A stretch of DNA of 64,000 nucleotides from Microthyrium microscopicum. Its lineage: Eukaryota; Ascomycota; Dothideomycetes; Microthyriales; Microthyriaceae. Below, piece after piece: positions 57,595 through 64,000 of the stretch. The stretch covers positions 3,708,884 to 3,772,883 of the forward strand of contig MU004231.1 of the NCBI GenBank assembly GCA_010405405.1. Reading direction: 5' to 3'. The notes beneath the pieces were generated by a model. The model was not told the DNA's origin. It was given only the letters and a program-made list of their open reading frames with translations, and did no database searches. Within the stretch, counting starts at the first letter, position 1, and every line of letters starts with the position of its first letter. Made by a program: the position numbers and the translations under genes.

Positions 57595-59041
57595 ATGAGA
57601 TTGACTGGGCGACGATGTCAGGTCAACATTCTTTTTGTTCTGGCTGGCTTTTCAACACTGGAGGCAACCTTAGCATTGCCACAAAGCTTACACACTGAAC
57701 AGGTGAAAGTCTCAGGGTGTATATTCGACAAAGAGAACCCTTCGCCAGAAATAGTGAGCTCAGCATCTATTGTACAATCTGTACCCAGTGCTCATGAACT
57801 TAGAAAATACTAGACCCAAAAGATGGCATTCCCTTCATCAATGTCGAGGGCGCACTTCAGAAAACAAGATCTATCCTAGAGAACTTCCCAAAATACAAGC
57901 TTGAGAAGGTTGCGGGTGGCCGACATGAGTAAGAAAAACTATTCACCTATATTCAATACGAGCTCACCTTTCAGTATCTTCGATTTAAAGCTACAAAACG
58001 ACTATCTTGCTCTTTTTGATGATGGAACACTAGGATTTGCACCTTCAAGGTATGGATCTACTGAGTATATAACGGACTTTGACTAAACGCCAACAGCTCT
58101 CAAGGGCCCTTACCAAGATCCAAGGGAAGAAAACAATACATCTCAAGGTAAGTATGGCTGTAAACCTCATAGAGTACCAAAGGCTTAATAATGGTAGTAT
58201 CTTTGCGTTATCATGTGATGGAGATCTTTCCATCTCTCTTCCAGAAGTTCCGACGTATGGTTTCTCCAGGAGTAACATCACAGATTTGACATACATACAT
58301 CATACTCCGGCCACTACATCCCAGTTCAACCGATACAATGTTCACAAGAGGGCGCCCCATGTTCAATTTATAAAGCGAACAATGAGCATGATGGACATAG
58401 AGAATGCCCAAATGGAATCTTTCTCCTTTCTGATTGGACCTACAATAATATCTGATAAGCACCAGAGAGGAGGCGCTCCACGGTGTTGGAAAACACTTCC
58501 TTTTGGACTCACGGCTGTTGAGAGACCTGGTGCGCGACCTGCTTCCTTCAATGGCTGTGGAGCAGAAAACGGAATGAAGGTTCCGGATTGGCGCTTTGAA
58601 CAGTGTTGCAACGAGCACGATCTTTGCTATGGTATGTACCAAATCTCCTTCGCACTGATGACACTGACTTTGTTGCAAGACGACTGCTCCGCCACATGGG
58701 AAACTTGTAACGATAACTTCAGGCAGTGTAACCACGATGCTTGTACGAAAGCGTACCCGCTGGCTCCTGTTACAATAGAGACAAACCGTACATCGTGGAT
58801 ACCAAGTATGCCAGACTGGAGCCTAACTCGCTGGGGTTGCCATACACTTGGCCAAGCATATGCTGAAGCAGTTGACACAGGATTGGGCAGGGTGAACTTT
58901 AATGCTTCAACAATCGAACGGTGCACATGCCGGTGTCCCGATAAGACATTCGATTGTGGCAACTTCTGCATGCTAGAATGTGAGCCGATCAATGAAGAAG
59001 CAGTTGTACCTACCAACAAAGGATTACCATTGCAGACATGA
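57595..59041 (+). CDS. secreted phospholipase A2-like protein
   Basis: Six exons (57595-57753, 57804-57928, 57975-58049, 58097-58147, 58198-58631, 58680-59041) all keep phase and give 401 aa. A signal peptide (VNILFVLAGFSTLEATLA) begins the protein. The catalytic block lies near residues 260-290: CGAENGMKVP, then FEQCCNEHDLCY with the active His-Asp pair, then CSATWETCNDNFRQC. The CCxxHDxC pattern defines secreted calcium-dependent PLA2s. The set of ten or more cysteines in the C-terminal half should form disulfides. The first 240 residues have no recognised domain. It would hydrolyse the sn-2 acyl chain of phospholipids outside the cell. It ends 90 bp from the fucosidase stop (tail to tail). 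Confidence 0.82.
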
Positions 59042-59131
59042 AAAAATACCACTAAAGAGCTAAGATGATGGATATAGAGAACTAGAGATTAGACTTTGCA
59101 ATATCAAAAGAAAGATCATGATATTTATTCA

Positions 59132-61547
59132 TCAATACGGAATCTTGAACACCCATGTGTATCGATCTGCTTCTATAACGTCGGGAGGAATCATAATAAC
59201 CACCTCTCCTGTACTTATTCGGACTGAAGGTACAACCGTTCCATTCTTTCGTCCTCCGACCACTGTCACGTTATCTCCCTGGATCCAAGGAATTGAAGAC
59301 TTTATTCTCAAATCTCGTGGTGGTTTGTCCAGATGGTGTATGTAAAATGCCTCGGATGTGGTCGTGAAGCGGACATTCGCGCCTTCTTCAGATGCCACAA
59401 ACCATGGCTTCGTTCCATATATTGCTTCTCCATGCTCGCTCAACCACTTGCCGACATTGGTCAAATGAAGCTTCATGATCTCTATGATCGTACCGTCCGC
59501 CTTGGGTCCAATATCAAGAAGTAGGTTGCCATTCTTCGATACGATATCCACTAGTAATCGAACAATAGAAGTAGCATTCATGTAATCACTGTCTTTTGTT
59601 GCAGAATTGAATCCATAAGAATATGGATCCATTCCCAGATTTGTTTCCCACTTTCTCCTTTGTACCGATTTCAATCGTGCGTATTCTGGAGTGTCATAGT
59701 CTCCAGGGAAGCCACAGCGATTGTTCATCACTACTTGTCGTCCTTCTGAGTTTGCCTTGTTGTACCAATTTGATGCAAATTCTAACGTTACATTGGGTCC
59801 TCCGATATCACACCACATAATATCGGTTCCCATATTGGCGAGCGTCTGCATGGAAGGTCCAACAACATCTGATAGATAGTCCTTGACAGGTACATAACCA
59901 GCATATGGGAGCGATTTTTTGGTGTATGTATTCGTTGCATTTCCACCCGGCCAATTTCCGAAACCATATTTCTTGTAGTCTGGATGGAACCATTCCGGGA
60001 GTGAAAAATAGACCCCTCGCTTCATCTTAGGCTGATGTTTTGCTGCTGCGTCGAAAAGCTCCTTGACCAGATTTCGATGTGGTGTCATGGCAACAGAAGT
60101 TCGCTTCGAGACATTTGCTGGAAGATCATATAGAGAATAGCCGTCGTGATGCTTGGCCGTTAGTACAAAGTATTTTGCCCCCGATTCGTTGAAAAGGTTC
60201 ACCCAGTCGACTGGATTATAGTTCTTCACAGTGAAGTTGCTGATGAAGTCGTCATAAACAACGTTTTCACCATATGTCCTTTTGTGGTATGCCATTGTTT
60301 CGTCTTTCGCTGTTGGGTCTTGCATATTCCACCAGTACCATTCTGCATAGCTCTCTTTCTTCCCACTGTTACCCCAGCCTGGAACAGCATAAGGTCCCCA
60401 ATGTATGAAAATCCCAAATTTGGCATCATTGAACCAGCTGGGGCTGCCGTGGCGGTATATCGAAGGAAAATCAGGGCGATACTCACTGAGTAATCTGCTC
60501 ATGTTGAAGTTGTATTCTGTCCCACCAATGCCTTCGCCACTGAAATATATGTGAGCTTGAAGATTTTTCTGCACATCTGTTATGTCCGGGAACACGACGC
60601 CAACATCAACTGTTGCTTGATCTCCAGGAAGCAGTCGATTGATATAGCCATACCCTTTTAGCATGCCAATGCCCTCGGCGCGGACAGTGACTCTGACTTT
60701 CTGGGAGCGTATTACTGTCTTCTGTCCAATATTCGTCACCACCACTTGAATGATTCTCGTTTTGTTATTCAGTCCTTCTGGCCATGATTCGGTAGCTCGT
60801 GCAGACTCAACTCTCAGAATGGCTCGGTCCATCACAATTTCAGTCCATGGGCTTAGGCTGATAGCGAACAGATGAATACTGTCTTTGGGACTTTTCACCA
60901 GCGTCAAGTTCATCAGAGCCTTTCGAGAGTTTAGCCAACCGCTGTTGTAGTATATGCTGGTTAAGTTGTAATTCATCTTGTCCTTGTGTCCGTGATAAGG
61001 AAAGACGATATCCCCACCCGGCGGGTATGGCCATTGCCACCATGGTTGAACAGAGAATCTGATTTCGTCCTGGGTACCATCTGCATAATTGGCTAGAATG
61101 CGACCATCGGTTTGTTTGCCATGAGCTGCTGCTAGAAAATGAATGGCTGTATAGGACCATGGAGTGACAGGCACGACTTGATTATTTGGAACTACGTTGT
61201 CATACCCCGGGAACCAGAGAGCAGAGAAATTGTAGTACACATCCAGATACTTGAACCTAGGAAGTGGAATGCTGCTGCCTGTGTAGTACGCTGCTACAAT
61301 AAGTAATGAGCTTTCAAAGACTCTGCAAGCACTTACAGCCTTTCCCATCAAAATCAGCATCAGCATAGCCGGATTTTTCAGCAAGTGCAAACGCCCGATT
61401 ATTAAAGAACCACTCCAAGTGCACCGGAGCCGTAAAATTTTCGAAAAATTTCTTATCCGAAGATAGTATGTTCTTCGGGTCAACTATGACACCTTGTGAC
61501 CATGCCTGTCCGCTGATAAGGGAAAGCAGAATGGTAGATGCTCTCAT
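59132..61547 (-). CDS. GH29 alpha-L-fucosidase with N-terminal accessory region
   Basis: Exons 61547-61337 and 61293-59132 (43-nt intron) give 790 aa with a signal peptide (MRASTILLSLISGQAWSQ). The GH29 catalytic barrel starts near 353 (SWFNDAKFGIFIHWGPY) and includes KYFVLTAKHHDGYSLYD, RGVYFSLPEWFHPDY and DIMWCDIGGPN, whose second Asp (about residue 566) is the likely nucleophile, and NGNLLLDIGPKADGT. The 330 residues before it look beta-rich (VVVTNIGQKTVIRSQKVRV resembles a CARDB-like sandwich), so the protein is about 300 aa longer than a lone GH29 domain. It should release fucose from plant or animal glycans outside the cell. Several N-glycosylation sequons are present. Confidence 0.92.
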
Positions 61548-63068
61548 GGTTGATAAGTTTCATCAGCATCATGACATTGGATGCCACTGAACTCCACGGT
61601 CTGAGTTGTCTCCTCTTCCTCAAAGCTTCAATCGTTGAGTCAAACTCTGTGAGTCCTCTCAGAAGTTTGATCCCTATAGTTGAGAATCTGGGAGTATATT
61701 AAAAGTATGCACGGATGAGTTGACGATGTCTATTGTTAAAGTATCTATATTAGACTTGAAATATACCATCTACGCTAGAACCAATTTAATTTCGGAGCAT
61801 TTTATACAATATATAACTCGATTCCAACTTGCCAACAACTTGCTACGCTTAGCCACGTAAGTACAATGAAGCTTCACCGTACCTACGACCTGGGGTTTGG
61901 CCGGGCGTGCCGACGATTGAATTTGATTATTACTTCGAGCAGTTGGTGCGGAAGCTGAGTAAAGAACTTAACAGGCCAACGAAATATAAGGAAGAAGTAG
62001 ACACAGAACAACATATTCCATGAAAGCGGTTTGGGTCGATAATGTATTCCAAAGAAAGTGAAGATAAGAGTAAGACAGACCTTCCATGCTGAATAATCGG
62101 AGTCAAGGATAAGAGGAACAACTCCTGCTTTTATCCTCATGTTCCCATGAGAGCCTTATTGTTGATCAGGAAAACGCTCGAAATGACCATGCAACTGCTA
62201 CATATGGTCTAGAGACACTACAAACTCAAGCTTAGAATATCAAATAGTCGACTCTGGGTTGGTAGCAGACGACGCACTCTTTCTGAAGCAAGTACTGCCA
62301 ATGAATCTGTGCATTCGAAGACCAAAAGTGGAAAAACAATTGCTTTGCATCACGCATTGTACATCTCAGCCAGTCAACTGATTGAATCAGACTGCTACGG
62401 TACCCATTTGTAGTTTTCTCTGGGCCTAGGGACACACGGGTAGCCCTGCAAGGCCGCTCATCGATCCTACAAACGGATCATTGCCGAACCACTGACTGAA
62501 TCTTCAAGAATCATATCAACTAGCTGTTGATCTTGATGGCTCTGTGTCTAGCTCGAGATCTGTCTAATCTTCAAAATTCAAGCACTATCAAACTCACCAA
62601 TGGTCTCCACTCCAAGTAAAACATGTCATTTTCTCATCGTAAAATGGTGACTTCATTTCCATGTATATTCATGGATACGGATAATAAGACTCCAGATACT
62701 GCAATACTCGTCCTTAAGCGTAAGGAACATGCTGCTATAAGAGACATATCATCAGTGCGACGTACAACAGGAGGCAACCAGGGATACAAGGGATCGCTCT
62801 CGATCTGTTTTAAGTTTACCGAAGCATTAATCGGATGATCAAAACAATTTCGCAGCTCACCAGATTCGGTGAGCACACCTCGTATTCATGTATGCGTTCT
62901 GTACCTGAAGGTGAGATCCTCAACATGGTTCCAGTACATCACTGCGTATCTTCAAGCACCTTCGGTCTTGAAAACAAAAATACTCACCGAGATTGAAATA
63001 TATTACGTGCTAAACTATCCGCATCATAAATCTTTTTGTTTCCCACTTTGCGTTCAACAACACTCAAT
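61548..63068. other. gene-free stretch before the hemerythrin-like gene
   Basis: About 1.5 kb lies between divergent genes (fucosidase - and hemerythrin-like +). It is A/T-rich in 61690-61830, with no frame of interest; the longest frames are under 90 codons. Nothing repeated was seen. Confidence 0.55.
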
Positions 63069-63980
63069 ATGGCTTCGTCGCAAACATCAACACTACGCCC
63101 ATCAACATCAACATCAACCACCAAAATGTCCACAACATCCCCATCTTCCCAAGACCACCAACTCCCCGAGCCATCGAAATCTCCTTCACTCACAGCCGCC
63201 GCATGGGCAGATACACCTTACGCCCTAATCCCCACGCCCCTCCCCTCACAATCAGCATACACATCGCCCACCATACCCGCCGCTTCCCTGATAGCGCACG
63301 AAATGAGCCATCTACACTGCATGCTCCTCCGCGGCCTCAACTCACTATACCAACAAGCGCCCCACGTACAAACCGAGTCCTCCATAGCCTCCTTCCTGCA
63401 ATATGGGAACCACTGGTGCACAACGCTAAACCACCACCACGCCACAGAAGAAACCTTCCTATTCCCACGTATCGATGCGCTTGCCGGAGAAGCTCTAATG
63501 ACGCCTAATCTAGCGCAACATCTGACATTCGAAGCTGGCATCGAAGCGCTGGATCACTACTGCCTTACCACCGATCCCTCAGCATATAGCTCCCAAGATT
63601 TCCGCGGCATAATCGAATCTTTCGGATCTACATTACGAGCACACTTGAACGATGAAATAGGGACATTAGTTGCGCTAGATGGGAAAGTGGACGGTGATAA
63701 GTTGAAAGCGCTCTGGCGCGCAAGTAGTCTCCATGCGAGGAGTAAGACGGACAAGAATATAGGACTACCAATGATTATCGGAACATACGATGTAACATAT
63801 CAAGGAGGTGCGTTGAGCGAGTTCAATTTACCGATTGTGTTGCTTTGGGCAAATGAGTGGGTATATAGTCGCAAGTGGGCGGATTGTTGGCGATTTTTGC
63901 CATGTGATACTCGTGGACGGCCGCGGGCGTTGGTGGGTGCTGAGGAGGGGACGGGGATGAAGGAGAGATGGAAGATGTGA
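63069..63980 (+). CDS. hemerythrin-like HHE-domain protein
   Basis: A single exon gives 303 aa. A Ser/Thr-rich N-terminus (about 45 residues) precedes a four-helix HHE cation-binding domain with the iron-ligand pattern: IAHEMSHLHCMLLRGLN near 76, LNHHHATEETFLFPRI near 122-136, AQHLTFEAGIEALDHYC near 150 and LRAHLNDEIGTLVAL near 190. These proteins bind a di-iron centre and may sense or store oxygen or iron; fungal members are uncharacterised. No signal peptide or membrane segment is seen. The C-terminal 90 residues (WANEWVYSRKWADCWRFLPC) recur in fungal HHE proteins as I recall. Confidence 0.85.
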   Translation: MASSQTSTLRPSTSTSTTKMSTTSPSSQDHQLPEPSKSPSLTAAAWADTPYALIPTPLPSQSAYTSPTIPAASLIAHEMSHLHCMLLRGLNSLYQQAPHVQTESSIASFLQYGNHWCTTLNHHHATEETFLFPRIDALAGEALMTPNLAQHLTFEAGIEALDHYCLTTDPSAYSSQDFRGIIESFGSTLRAHLNDEIGTLVALDGKVDGDKLKALWRASSLHARSKTDKNIGLPMIIGTYDVTYQGGALSEFNLPIVLLWANEWVYSRKWADCWRFLPCDTRGRPRALVGAEEGTGMKERWKM

Positions 63981-64000
63981 AAATAAGCGAGAAGTGAGAA

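Noticed and set aside
62634-62876. 80-codon minus-strand frame before the hemerythrin-like gene
   Set aside because: No signal peptide, domain or splice partner; the composition looks non-coding.
1-64000. tRNA genes, CRISPR arrays and retroelements
   Set aside because: No cloverleaf with a proper T-loop, no regular spaced repeats and no reverse transcriptase or capsid motif could be picked out by eye; a tRNA scan would be needed to exclude tRNAs fully.

Overview
The window is nuclear DNA of a filamentous ascomycete (Pezizomycotina). The evidence is many short introns (about 43-75 nt) with GTATGT/GTAAGT-type donors and CTAAC-type branch sites, gene families confined to fungi (Zn2Cys6 regulator, HET protein, DUF3405, DUF2408/Cub1, Axl2, 2EXR-like protein), and pyrimidine-rich promoters. 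I could not fix the class. No tRNA, rRNA, CRISPR array or virus-like element was recognised.

The left and middle part (about 2.3-49 kb) is mostly a housekeeping arm. In order it holds a Sak1/Ssp1-type kinase (AMPK-activating family), a small AIM19-like membrane protein, an ER J-protein, a 2EXR-like protein, the ubiquitin ligase Ufd2, an Axl2 cadherin-like polarity protein, the eEF1A methyltransferase Efm6, ribosomal stalk protein P1, a Cub1/DUF2408 protein, a small SET protein, TRAPPC13, a DENN-C1 Rab regulator, a CobW/ZNG1 zinc GTPase, a MOB3/phocein STRIPAK subunit, a HET protein, a prolidase, an FAD monooxygenase next to a Zn2Cys6 regulator, a BTB protein, and a low-complexity protein with a PP1-docking-like motif. 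Most genes are single-function and closely spaced. The exception is a nearly 5-kb gene-free stretch (25974-30781) in front of the DENN gene.

The right part (about 49-62.5 kb) is looser and more accessory-like. It has a 148-bp tandem repeat, a DUF3405 membrane protein, an ankyrin-repeat protein, a doubtful small secreted ORF, a 576-bp inverted-repeat transposon remnant (MITE), and then a tail-to-tail pair of secreted enzymes: a phospholipase A2-like protein and a two-part GH29 alpha-L-fucosidase. A hemerythrin-like protein closes the window. A second, shorter MITE (219 bp) lies just behind the HET gene.

Gene models were joined by eye from reading frames and splice signals. Where all introns keep phase and the joined protein restores a family motif, confidence is high. 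Unusual gene-structure features include two probable GC-AG introns (RPP1 and CUB1), a 12-nt micro-exon in the CobW gene, a 33-nt exon in EFM6 that carries the SAM-binding glycine loop, and a separate first exon that supplies the HET start codon. I did not find a clearly new multi-gene system. The best candidates for something undescribed are the two MITE families, the GLSSS[KR]W-repeat/PP1-docking-like protein, and the DENN protein with a C1 finger between its cDENN and dDENN parts.
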